From Bombus terrestris (Eukaryota > Arthropoda > Insecta > Hymenoptera > Apidae), in NCBI RefSeq assembly GCF_910591885.1, contig NC_063281.1:12507200-12571199 (forward strand): 64,000 nt of DNA, read 5' to 3'. Below, one piece after another: positions 25,215 to 38,100 of this stretch. The position numbers were made by a program, and so were the translations under genes. The notes beneath the pieces were generated by a model that made no database searches, was not told the DNA's origin, and was given only the letters and a program-made list of their open reading frames with translations. How positions within the stretch are numbered: position 1 is the first letter of the stretch; every line of letters begins with the position of its first letter.

Positions 25215-28200
25215 TTTTGGAATATTCGGAAGATTAATTATCGTTCATTGAAGCTTATTAGATACCTATGGAGCATAGATAGCTGGCTTCGATCTTACAA
25301 AGGATTTTTATTATTTTTTGTCGGCTTTTAGTGTCAGATACAGGAGATATACGTATAATGTCTTATAATTGAATTATTTTATCTTAATAAGAGTTGTTCT
25401 TCAAAAATTCATATACTTCATCGATCGTTTAATCACATACGTTCAATGATTTTTGTTCGGAAAAATTAACAGTTTAAAGATTAATATTCTCTTAAGAACA
25501 ATAGTCCCTTTTTAAAATTTAAAAATATTTTGTTTTGCTACTTAAGAGGATTGGTCTCAATCGACATCTAATCCATGGAATATATTAAATTGTTCGTATC
25601 TCTGAGCACCATCCAATCTTCAACCCGCAACTTTTGGCATCCACATTAATTAAAGCACTTCTTTCGAAGCAATCGAGGTTCTTGGAGTCTGCAAATAGAG
25701 CGCTTCGTCTGTCTACGTCCTCACAGTCTCGCAATTCTGTTTGTCTTCTGTATCTCGAGGATTCGTGTCGCGTCGAGCAAAGAATCGAATCGCTGTAGAT
25801 CGAATTCCTTTGCAAAAAGCCATCTTACAGCTATTATTGAAGTTTGGTAACGATTCGAAAGTCAGAAGTTGGCTAGATAGAAGCGAGATTAAAATTAAAT
25901 CGAAGAAAGCACGCGGTGGGGCCTGCGCAAGTTTGCGTGAAAAGGTTCATAAAGTCAAGTTTTAAAGTGGGATAATTCAGATAATTGAATGAATTATGCA
26001 AGTAGCAATCAGCTGAAAGCTAATCCCATCGAGTAATATACGAAATAATTCATAAATAAGACAGGATTCTGCGGTTTCTTTTGCAACTTTTCTCATTGCC
26101 TTTGATCTCTGGTTTTCTATTTCTTTGTGTTTCGAGTTGTATCGACGGAACCTCTTAGACTTCCTTCTCCGCTATTTTCTAGGAAATTACAATTTTTTAT
26201 TTGTCATCGAAAAAATACGCGAATGATTTACCTTAAATACATTGTCGATGTGTGGTATAATCAAATAGATTTTTATAAATCAAGCGGTTTGATAAATATT
26301 TCGATATGACTTTATTTGAATAACATGCTTTACGTATGATATCATTTTAACGATGTTTGCGTGATATGTTGGGATGATTTTTGCGAATAAGTGATGCTTC
26401 GTTTAATAGCTTGCGTGTGGCATTGAATTTATTCATTTGGATTTCGTCAGGTTTTATAAAATTTCAATAAACAACGGATGATTGAATAGAATGTTGAATA
26501 TTATCTCCCGGCGTAATATACTGTGAAACATTTTTAATGTAATGAAAAGGTAAAAAATGAAACATATAAATTAACAAAGTCAAAGAAATTATTTTTATTT
26601 TAAAATCTACTAAAAAGTACAACTACGATACGAATACAAACACGCGAACAGCAGACAATCGACGCGATATTCACAGAGGAAACGTAATCCTCTCGTCGAT
26701 CTCGGTGCATCTCTGCGAGATCTTAATTATCCCCGAACAATAGCTAACTGAACCAAATCGGGCAATCCAACTCGCTTTTCACTCGGAACCGTAACAAACT
26801 TAGAACCTTTGATTAATTGTTACACGAAAATTTACCAAAATCTGTTAATCATACTCTTAAGTATACTAATGTCTAATATTCGAGCTATAGAAAGTGGTTA
26901 GAGGTGGAAAAAATTATGGGAACAATGAATTCAAAGGCCTATTCGTCCCTATGGACGAGACGCTTGTGCGAAAGAGGAGGAGAATTTTCGCATGTCTCCA
27001 CATCCGCATTCTTCGCAGGGACGAAGAATAAAGGAGCACAAAAGTTAGGCATTCTCTTTGGTGGAATTTCCTCCGGGAGCAGAAGATCAAAAGTTGACGA
27101 TAGATCGATATGATAATGGACGAGGGGGATCAGGATCGTTCAAAGGTGAATGCGCCAGTCGTATAATAAGTGCGAAACGCAAAGGCAGAGGCGAAACGAT
27201 ATTTTTCGTTCCTTTTGACTCGTGATATTCGCGCTAAAGCGGAATGTGGTTGAAAAAGAGAATATCGATCGAATCTATTTTGATTCTTTTTGCCTATTTC
27301 CGTCTTTCTTTCTTCTTGTACGTGTCTTTTCGTCTCTTCACCTTTACTTTTCTCTCCTTTTTTTTTGTTTTGCTCTATATCTTTTACCGGTCTTTTTACC
27401 TTTATCTGGTGGCAGATAAAATTCTGCGGTATTTTTTCGTACGTGCTTTAAATCGCACCGAACTGTACCGCGGGACAAAGTGCTTCAGCGCGAACCACGC
27501 ACGTATGCGAGTTATTTTTGTACTTTTATTGGTTTTCCTTTTGTCGGCGCACGCTCTCCTACGAAGCTTTCGTTTCATATATGTTTTATGGGCTTCGGCA
27601 AGCGGGAAATGCGTGCGTCGGTGGTGAACCGTTGAAAGGGATTCGGACTTTCATATGGAATTCGGCTTATCTGTCTGACCTCGTTTCTGCTTTTTCAACG
27701 CAACATCTACCCATCTTGTCTTGATCGATCAACCTTGTATCAATCAATCTAGTCTGGTACGTTCTCTTATCGAAGTTTCTTTTTCCAGAACTCATTTTTT
27801 AATTCAGATGGTCGGAACACGAAGGGGGACATTAGTCTTCCGACCGGTAAACTTTACAATCACAACTTCAATCTCAGCAGTTCGAAATAATTTAATAGGA
27901 GTTGTATTGTTAACGTAACCATGAGTTTTTAACAAGAATGTTGCGGTCATAGTCAGCTGTAGTTGTAATTAGTATCCACAAATCTTACCTGGTCATTGCA
28001 AAAATTGATTGATTTCGACAATATTTCAGAAAGTCAATCAAGAGAGTAATTCAAGAATTCGATCACTGTTTTCGCTAATTCCAACAATCTAACAGGCTGA
28101 CCGTGTAAGTCGATTGACTAGAGTTGGTCGAGTCGACTTTGTGAATTTCGGAATATTGAAATTTTAAACTCCCTTTAGCCATTTGCATACGAAAATCTTT

Positions 28201-30912
28201 CCGCTGTTGGCAAGTAGCAAGTCGGAACTTTTTTGATAAAAGAAATCTTGTCAGTTTTTAGAATTAATATCAATAATATTAGCATGTAGTAGTTTTAATC
28301 AATTTCTTATTGTTTTAATTATATATTTTAATGAACATGTCTGACTCAGGTATGAAAAATATAAAAATACTTTTGTTAATTTGTGAATCGCGTAAGACGG
28401 CATTTCTCCGGAAACTAAACTCTGTCGTGTTTTGCGAGGAATACCTGTACTGGAGAAGCGATCGAATTTTTGGACAAATAGAACAAATGTTTGCTCCTGT
28501 CTCAGATTGCAGCATCCGTTTCGACGTCTGATAAAGGGAAACCGTCTTTCATTACCCGCATTACCGATCGAACCGTTCGTGCATGCGGTCCACGCGACCG
28601 ATTTCGCTGAGTCTGGTCGACGTCGTTGGTGAATTTCCTGAAATAGGAAGTGACGCAACCTAAAATCCTTTCCACTGCTTCTTATCTTGGCCACACAGCT
28701 TATTTTTCGACGATTCGACGGGAATTTTATGAGTTCTACCCCAGGGAATCTCAGGAAGGGAAATCCGAGTGTCAGTTGACTCAAACCTTCGGTTGATTCT
28801 TCAGGTACGATTGTCGAATCACGCGCTTAAATCAATGAGAATTATTTCGTGAATCGGTTTGTAAAATTCTCATATAATTTGTAATTCAGTTCTTCCATGT
28901 CTTTCTAGACTTTTTAATCGCATAATGTACGATTTTGTTTTCATTTTTAGTGTCTTTGAGACAGATTAATATTAGATCTTGATTTATTTATTTAGTCTTT
29001 CTTTCGTTATGCCGACATTTCCCAAAACATTCGTGTGAAATCTGGTATTGCGCATAATCGATATTCACAAATAAATACGAAAAAGTTTCTACCTTTACGC
29101 TTTAATCAAAACTCTGAGAAATCCGAGAAACAAGTTAGTTTAGTCACAGCATCGTCGGTTAGTCCGTATCGCGAACATAATATGTCGTTAAAAGTTATCG
29201 AAGTTGCATGAACGAGCTGCCGCGTATCTAACAGCTAAACAACGAAGCGAAACACGAAACTAGGAGAAAATTGAAGGCGCGGGGCCAAGGAATAATCGTA
29301 GCCATTCAGACGTAGCGAGCGAAGAACTAATAAAAAGCCTGGCGCCGTCTTTACGATCGTTCTATCTTCATCTGACTGGAAGAGGCATCGCGACGCCGCT
29401 GGACACGTTTCCTAGCCCCGGGCAACCAATACTTCGTATCGACGTTTTCGATAACAAAGGAGCAATGCTCTTATAACGGCGACGTCGATTTTACTTCGCT
29501 ATCGATTTCACGTGATCCGTTGCGCTTATTAAACGTCGTAAATGACGAGTGCGACTTCTTTTTAGAAACTGTACGTGACTGAGCAACTGACATCATTTTT
29601 CATTCTTTTCTTCCAATGAAACTTCTAATTAACTTCCGAGATTCAATTCGGTTGGATGTTATCCGGGGGAAATGGAATAAAAATTGGATTGGTTTTTAAA
29701 TCAAAGCTATTCGCTATCGATTCCACCTGATCAATGAAAATTTTATCACAATTTTATCTTTGTTACATTTTATTTGTGTCACGATGACGTCGATGCAATT
29801 AGAAGATTTAAAATCCTTTCAAATGATTAATATATTCAACAGTTTTTATATCTGATCATCCCTTAATATCGATGCACAAGTGTGTTGCGTCAGACAGTTG
29901 ATATAAAGAGCTCGAAACACGGGTATCGATTTTTACCACCGGATGTTACTGACGTTATTTATTTTTCAGTCTACCCAAGAATTAATTATTTCGCAGACTT
30001 TGATTTACCGTCATTCTGTTATTGATTTGGAGATACTGAAATATGTATAATAAAGGTCGATGAAACACCGACTGAACGAATCTTCAATTTTTCTCTCCGA
30101 AAAGATATTTATAAACGTAACATTCTAGTTCTTTTCTTCTGGGCTTGTAAAAGTTGAGAAAGAAGATCAGTGCTTGGCAGAATAAACGATGATACAGAAT
30201 ATAACGATCATTACCAACATGGTAAAAGATATCTGACACGAAACCTGCTAACATCGATGTACACGATTACCAATTTAAAACTTGTTGCATTTTACACGAT
30301 CTTTCCAATTTTTATGAATTTGATTATCAACCTGGAAAAGTTGTATAAATTTTAAACAAATGAGAACATTACGTCGACGAAATTCATTGCAGCTGAATCG
30401 ATGATCTTTCCAACGTTAGGAATTTTCGGCCAATTTCCTATCCACAAACGATATTACGGTCGTTACTTGACTGGAAACTTTTAATTCGTAACACCTCGAC
30501 CAGAGCCGTGTTGCAGAAGTCCGGTGAAATTTAAATACAACCGCGTTCGCTGTTTGACTTTCAATTCATGCCTGCCCAAGTTGAGGCATGGTGTTTGAGC
30601 GTGATCGCGCTAAGTAGAAGCTACCAGCATTGACCAGACAGGCGTAAGTAATTTTACGCCTGCGGTTTACGCTGGTCGGAACGCGTATTAACTTGCTTTT
30701 CATCTATTTGCCAGCCACGGATCGACTAATTTTCTGCTTTAATTAAACGGAACGCGGAAAATTCAGCGCATTACTGGTTCATCTCAAAACGTGAAATTGT
30801 TTTATGGCCCCGGTTCTTCACACGTTGTGCGGTTGATAATTTCATTTGGTATTTCATGGCCTGTGAAATGCAATAATTTTCGCTATAACGTTCATAATCA
30901 GAGATAGCACGC

Positions 30913-30968
30913 AAAATCACTAATAGTGATTTATCACGGTGATCGCAGAATCAGAATCACGATCGTGA
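30913..30968. repeat. cluster of ATCAC/GTGAT palindromes
   Basis: AAATCACTA-A-TAGTGATTT at 30913-30931, then ATCACGGTGAT at 30932-30942 and ATCACGATCGTGAT at 30955-30968. There are three dyads of the same half-site within 56 bases. Confidence 0.6.
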
Positions 30969-31863
30969 TATCTAACTTCATTCACGACAGCAAATTTCAC
31001 TATATTGTAAACTTCGGTCAGTTTGTGGCGCAATTATCATAACGTTTCCAATACGTCTATAGTGTTCTATGGAACATAGGCGGCACGTATTGTGCAATAT
31101 TTTGCATCAGAAGAAATTGCTTAATAAATTATCGAGCGAAGCAACCTTCTCACCCCAACAATTCACTTCTCTACAAAATTATCGACATATTGCGTGTCTT
31201 CCATGAAACCACCATTTCGCTACCTGTTTACGAAATTTCTAAATATTTCGCAGAAATTCCTAAAACTATCCCGACAACGCCACGAAAATATACAATATGT
31301 ATAGCACGTAACTTTGGACTGCAACTCGATCTCACTCAGAAGACTGTCAATATTTCACAAGCAAATTCTCTGTGCGCTTCTATATGATAAACCTCTTATA
31401 ATGCGTTTTGTTCTAATTGGATATCTCAATCAGTTGCCGAGATACGGTAGATTGTTGCGCAACGCGTGCGGCAACTCTGAATGAGCAGCCGAATTTCCTG
31501 GAAACGTTGTGACCTACTTTTTTTTCTGCGTATTACGTACGTCCCGCCTAGTACTATAGTAGTGAAAAAACTGTTGACTCAGCGTCTGCCCTGACCATGG
31601 AACACGTGCCGCCACTTGCGGCAGGTCAGTGAATACGCGCGAGCGAAAGGTCCGAGCGTGCGACGAGACAGCGACAGCTAAATATTAAAAATTATCCACC
31701 TCCTTTTCCAGCCACGATATCTCGAAAACGAAACGATGTATCGAGATGAATCAAAAAGCGTGTTAAGGAGGGAGGTTCGGACTATGTGACTAGCATACGG
31801 GTTCTTCAAAATGTCTTGTAATTTTGGAGTATTGGGTGCGTTAAGTTCTGATAATTTTAGTAG

Positions 31864-32124
31864 ATGTTATTGGAAGCTTTTAAGATTTGGGGTGATAAAA
31901 TTGATTATGTGGCCAGCTTGTCCACTCTGTCACAAGATTTCAAGTATCTTCTACAAATGCAACTCCCAAACGACATTTCCCATTCGGGTGTCTCAACGAG
32001 CCTTTCAAGCCTCGCCTCCACCGACAGTAGCGATGACGATACATTTAAATTTGAAATTAATATATATCTGCAAAATACTGACAGACAGAGTATCACAGGA
32101 ATAAAACTCGATAATGAAAATTAA
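31864..32124 (+). pseudogene. unidentified coding-like ORF (86 codons)
   Basis: The ORF runs from an ATG at 31864 to a stop at 32124. An AG acceptor-like sequence (ATAATTTTAG) lies just upstream at 31860. The middle reads KIWGDKIDYVASLSTLSQDF, followed by LQMQLPNDISHSGVSTSLSSL and an acidic ASTDSSDDDTFKFEI tail. The serine-rich and acidic composition and balanced codon use look more like protein than the surrounding AT-rich DNA. The last 20 or so codons run into low-complexity AT sequence and look random. I do not recognise a family. It may be the 3' end of a decayed gene copy, a lone exon, or chance. Confidence 0.25.
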
Positions 32125-35100
32125 TCATTTATTTAAATTTAATGTTACAAAATATAAGATAAATATAATTATATAATATTAAATTTAATTGTAATTTTTA
32201 ATAAGTAAAATATAGGAAATTTTAATAAAAATTCCAATCTCCGATAGACAGTGAGTTTAAAAATAATAATTGTCGCAAATATTCTCCATCCATTTCGTGC
32301 GGACGTGTACTTTACGGGGCTTTTCTCTCGACGAAGCATATTTGTCGACAATTATTGCCTGTCAGTGTAGACGTGATTTTTATCCGCCAACTGTCTCCCA
32401 CTGTCTGCGGATTTTCTACGCTCTTCTCTCCTCGCTCTTCTTCCTCACTCTTCCTTCAATCCCCCAATTATTTTGGAATTCTTATTAATCGTATTCTGTG
32501 GTACGTAGTTTTATGACTAATTTTAATAATAATGTAAGTTTACTTCGTAGCATGGAATGAGCGATATTCACCTTAAAAAGTGTTGCATGTAACAACATTA
32601 CTCAGGACCTTACTCTTTACGGTATATCCCACATCCAACAAAATTGTAGTTAAGCCCGCCATTTCTTCATACTTGCCATTTCAAACTCGAAGAAACGCGC
32701 AATCGCTTTGTCTCCTTCGAGCAGGTCCTTTCATATCCGCTGAAACAACCACGAGGCGCGTTGCATTCGCGTTATATAATTTACACGGCAGTGAGATCGA
32801 GTGATCAGCCGGCGGCGTAACCCGCGAATAAATAATTTCACATTCCGCGGGTTCGTCGTCCTCGGTCGATGACGTCTCTTTGGCCGCAACGTCGTTTAAT
32901 TAACGTATGGATTACAGCGTGCGTCGCGGCCGGCGACGCGTGTTCCCAGTCAGAAACACGGCATTAATCATAAGCAGTGACCGGTTCGTAATTTGGGGGA
33001 TGAATTGGCCGTGTGTCGCACCGTGCGAAATTCATTGACGCACTTAAACGCGAACAGTTGAACCCTCTGGCCCTCCGCGCCGGTGTAGCACGTATGCGCG
33101 ATCGAGTTTAATGCACAGCGAAACGGAAGTACATAAATGACATACCGATGCCCGCGGGAAACGGTTTAGCGTTTCGGATGAAGCGCGTGCATCGCGCGAA
33201 CTGGCAATCGGATTATGGAAGTTTCAACGGCGAGAGGATTAAGGATTAAAGAGGCTGTGATTTTAGCTTCGTTTTATTTGGAAATTGTTACAATGGAGTT
33301 TTATAAGAAGTACGTGATTCGCCTGATCTCCTAAGTGAGGAATATTATCATATTTCGATAATAATCAGACTTTGATCAAGTTTCTTGAGGAGGTCGAAAC
33401 TGTAGAAATGTTTGATAAAATGTAGATTTCCCCTGGTTGCCTCGACGAGCGAAAGATATTACTATGATCGATCAGGTTTCGTAGAATTCCAAGATACAGA
33501 AATATTTTGAAAGAAACATGTTTTCTCAGTAAGAAGCAGATGAAGTTGTTATCTTTTCATAATCGGTGGAATTTGATGGAGATGTGTGTAACCGAAGAAA
33601 TCAGAAGAATATATTTTTTCTTTGCGCGTGTCAGCTTTGTCTATGACGCTGATAGTTTTTACTCGTATAAATAATTCAAATGGTATGCGTCGAATTCTTG
33701 GCAGCCTTGTTCGCCAATCGTATCGCGGTCCTTCCATTAAACCCCATATTCTCACTAGAGACTGGTCCTTTTCTCCGACACCATAAAACGGCATTAATTA
33801 CTCCTTAAGGCGCCGCCTCCGGCCGTCTGCCGCAAGAGGTTCTCGTTTTCTTTGGAATTCAGGATATATTAAATGCCAGCTACCGTGCAATTCCGAATGC
33901 ATTAACCAAACGACTTTCTCAACTATCGTCTACAATTTTCGAATTGCTCTTGCAAGAAATTCGAAAATTCGGGTTTAATTCGTTAATACGACGTGAAATT
34001 AATTTCTTGAAGTTACTAGGTCACATATTACACGACTCGAATGACCAGTTTAGATTTCAGATGATCTCGAAATCTAGTTATGACTTGAAATCCAATTACG
34101 ATGGTATTTATGACTGTCAAATGATTTCGAGATCCTACGATATTAAAATTTGCAGTATGATTTCTAAAATGCCCTATTCGCCAAAAAAGACGTAAGAGTA
34201 AACGGACGACAAGGAAGAAAATTCAGACGAAGGTTTATCGTTTCGGAATCCACAGAAATTTCTGCGGTTGACATTCAAGATAGCTAAATCTGCGAGTGCA
34301 GGAAAATATAGAAATTGGTGGAAGAGGACAGAGACGAGGGGACGTTTCGTTGCTGTTTTAAAACTCCTATTCTAGCGGTTCCGGTTTTGTCCCTTTCTCT
34401 GCCTCTCTCCGTTCATTATTAATCTTGCCGCGCGAAAGTTGGCAACGCCGAAACATTAATCATGCCGGTGCATCGCGGTAATTCCGTGGGACCTACTAAT
34501 CACGGGGCAAGACCAATTAATTCGCGGCGACGTGCGAGAGGGGGTGGCACCGAGTGGACAACGCGAAGCGACCGTTGTCTGCGTGCAAATTTTCGTTGTA
34601 CCAGCGTCCCTCTTCGAAACATACTGTTACAGAAGGGTTTCGCATACTTCTACGAAGATCTCTCCGTGATTTAACGCGCGTTTCCTGGTTTTAATTTTGC
34701 TAAAGCGGGCGGAATTCGTGTTTGATAAAATTTATTAAAACGGGTTCAATTTAGCTTCTTGGGATTTGTTAAAAAAGCAAAAAGAGGATAACGGAGCTCG
34801 TTGAAATCAACGAAACGTAAAGCAGATCTTTAATTCTTAGGACAAATGTAATTTATTATTGGTATCGATTTATCTTCGTTTTAAAATTTTCGTAAATAAA
34901 TTAAATCGTAAATAAAATTTTGGAGTTCCTTCGTTACTAGCTTTCTACTCCATGAAACAGCTAATTATTCCAAACGTTCAACCACCAGTGTGCGTAACTC
35001 GCAGAATTCTCCATTTCTTCTAAAATTACTCATGCGAAACAAATTCCTCGATCTCCTTCGTATTCTTCCAAGTATCGCCGCAAATCCCCCTTCGACATCT

Positions 35101-38100
35101 TCTCTTCACCAATAAACACACTTGGAGACCTAATAATCCTCGAGCGTTTCTCAATAAAGCTTCGCCAATAAGAATTCTGAAGTGAAGCTCGTTCAACAGT
35201 AGTTGCAGTAGTGGTAGTAGTAGTTCGATTCCCTATCGAAGAGAAATTCCGGTGGTAAGAGCAGAGAGAGACTCTGCTTGGTTGCGAGCTATGGTGGAAT
35301 TTCTGCAGATCCCATAACTGTCTTACCGTGGCATGAACCGTTCTCGAGTATCCGAGTCTAAAGATTCTGGTTGACGGGCGAAGAAGAGGCACGTCGACGT
35401 CGACCGCGTGTCTCTTCCTCAAGGTCCATTAGTCGCGAATCTGCTGCGGTTCCAGAAAATCGTTCAACCTCGATGGCTGTTCGATGTCGTCGAAACGACA
35501 CTGCTAAGAAAAGGGGGAAAGAAAGAAAGAAAAAAAGGAAAGGGAAAGAGGTGGAAGGAGAGAAGGAGAGAATGAAGGAGCGAAGAGGCGGTCTACCAAT
35601 AAGCAACTGGAAACTTGGACTGGCTCCAAACAGGAAGTAATACTCGGATTTCCAATGGACCTGCCAGCGTCTTCGACAAACTGTGCACTGTCTACAGCAA
35701 TAGTTTCAGGGCGGTTAACGAGGACTATTGTCTAGAGATGCCGATAATTATGTTAGTTTGCTGTAAGCCCTGACAGCCTCCGAACGCCGGGATAACGAGA
35801 ATGTTTCTTCGGTGTTGGGGGTGTCGCTGGATTTGAAATTGATCGCTGGATAGATTGAAAATCTGACGATGGGTCTGATGGATGGTTTAGAGACTGTTTA
35901 GTTTGCGGTTTAGTTGTTTGGACGGAAAATGGAGACTCCTGCTTAGGGTGCGGCTTTTAGACGCGATGATAGTAATTTAGATACACCGGCAAGTATCAGT
36001 TTAAGATATATTCTCACAGGTTGAAGGTTTTCAAAAATAATCGAAGATTTCATTTCATTTTATTTGACTTTACCTTGATTTAATTGTTAGTTTAGTTCGA
36101 ATTGATCTTTAATTATTCAATTTATACTGAGAATTTTGTATACCCGAACAATAGAATCGCGCACGTTTGCGTTGCAAAATTATTTTAGAATTTGTACGAT
36201 GTTAATTTACCATGGCCAAATTGAAACATGACATCCTTGGAACTTTTTGACGGGAAGTTGATTGAAATATGAAAACACAAAGGAAACGACGCATATTTAT
36301 ATATTATAACATCGTTTGAAATTTATGTCGTGCTAAGTAAACTCTGTTAAACGCAAGCAAATGAACGGATATAATTTTCCTATAATTATGACACCCATTA
36401 CCGCTTGATTTTATAATTTAGAGACTCGCTGTATTTTCACCGAGGATATATTAGCTAATAATAATTCATAATTAAACTGCGTGCCAGCTAATCAAACTCA
36501 CATATATCTAATTATACTGTTTAAAAATCTAACCTCTGATCAAGAAGCTATTTCGTGAATTAAAAATCCATGCAGCAACACGCCAACGTTAAAGCAGCTT
36601 TAAGTAAAGTATATTTTAATGTAGACACTTTCTATCTACATTAATTAACCATGAAATAAGCTGCGCGTAATGCATATTGCCTGTGAGCATCCAACAATAT
36701 TTTTTAAAGTATTAAATGTCCGCTTTCAGAGGTAATTGAGATTTTCAAAATGAAATATGGTCCAGTAAAAAGTTATCTTTACAAGTATACCCAATCTCCT
36801 GTAATTATCTATGCTGCTATCTATTAAAATGTGCAGTAGAGTCAAAACACGCAAACGATGTTCGTACAAAATGCTTTTGGAAAATCTACAAGCTTGCGAA
36901 TAAAAATTAACGACTTTTTTATATTTATTAGTTATAACGAATGATTTCTGACGCTTTATTTAATTCATTTATCAAGAGGAGACATTCCTTCCAATTATTT
37001 AAAAATATCATTTTCTTTTTTCAATTAGCGTCTTTAAGTCATTGATGCAAAGTGTTAGAATCTATTTAAAATTATTTGGAATTAGTTCTCACTACTCTAC
37101 ATGCCCGATCAATAAGTTTCCTCCATGAATGATGAAAGCGAAATATGTCAGGAAACATTCTCATATTATATCCAATAACCAAGCAAATCTAAATTTTCTC
37201 GTCGAAGAATACGAAATCACTTTGACATTATAATAAGTCTGAGGCAATTTCGTTTCACCTAATTGGCAATTAATTTTCAGGCATTTCGAAATACCATTTT
37301 TCATCGGGGAATTACAACGTGTTAGAGTGTTATGACGTCAACTGTCAAGACGAGATTCGCGAGTCTCGAGGTCGAAAGGTCTCTCTTGACGCGAGTGCCG
37401 CGCAAATTCGCTGTCAATGCTTAACGCGGGTGAAGAGATTTCGCGTGTAGAAATTGGATGCAAACGAGAGAGCTTGTTAGCGGCCGGAACCATTCTAACT
37501 GGCATTTAGCAGTGATGATGAGCGACACGAGGATGTTTACTCGTTACCGGCAAACACAATCCATCGTAGCCTCTTTTAGACTTAACCTGTGAATGTATGT
37601 CGTCCGTGAGCCTGGTCACTCGGAGATTTTATTCGCGGTATTTCTGGAAGGAATTCGAGAAAACGTTTTGAGATGAATTTTAAGAATCGCATAGAACGGA
37701 AGTTTTCAATCAATTTTCTTATTTCAAACGAACAATTTACTTTTTGGGAATCTAGAACTTGTTTTGACGAAATTTTAATTGGATTTATATCGAGCTTTTT
37801 TTCTGATAGGTTTCCAAAACATAGGAAAGAAGAATTTTCACAATTTTTTCTAGCAATTTTCTTCGTATACCAATTTCTGCTCGCAGACGGACAAACAACG
37901 TTAGCTGTTTACCCAAGTATAATGGTTAAAGTTTGCCACCGTGACGATTCGTTTTTTCGTCGTGCTACAGACAGGAGTGCGAACGAATTCGTAACGAAAC
38001 AATTGAACGACGCATGCAAACAGCAGCAGCAGCGATTCATTTACTAAATTTTAACGAAAGTTTTCCCTGGTGGCGACTGTTTCCACTTTGAATTGTACAG

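Larger units (their letters stand above)
21227..31863. other. no recognised gene; local repeats
   Basis: Non-coding by eye. Holds the 15-bp tandem array (24216), the diverged duplication (24771-25214) and the ATCAC cluster (30913). Sequence just after 21226 may be the 3' tail of the retrotransposon relic. The longest ORF (28299-28784, minus) shows no domain. Confidence 0.6.

Noticed and set aside
28299..28784. 161-codon minus-strand ORF, the longest outside the gene's ORF overlaps
   Set aside because: No domain, no splice-site context, an overlapping open frame on the other strand; fits chance in a GC-richer patch.
37673..38047. 124-codon plus-strand ORF
   Set aside because: No recognisable domain; composition matches random AT-rich DNA with a short CAG run near its end.
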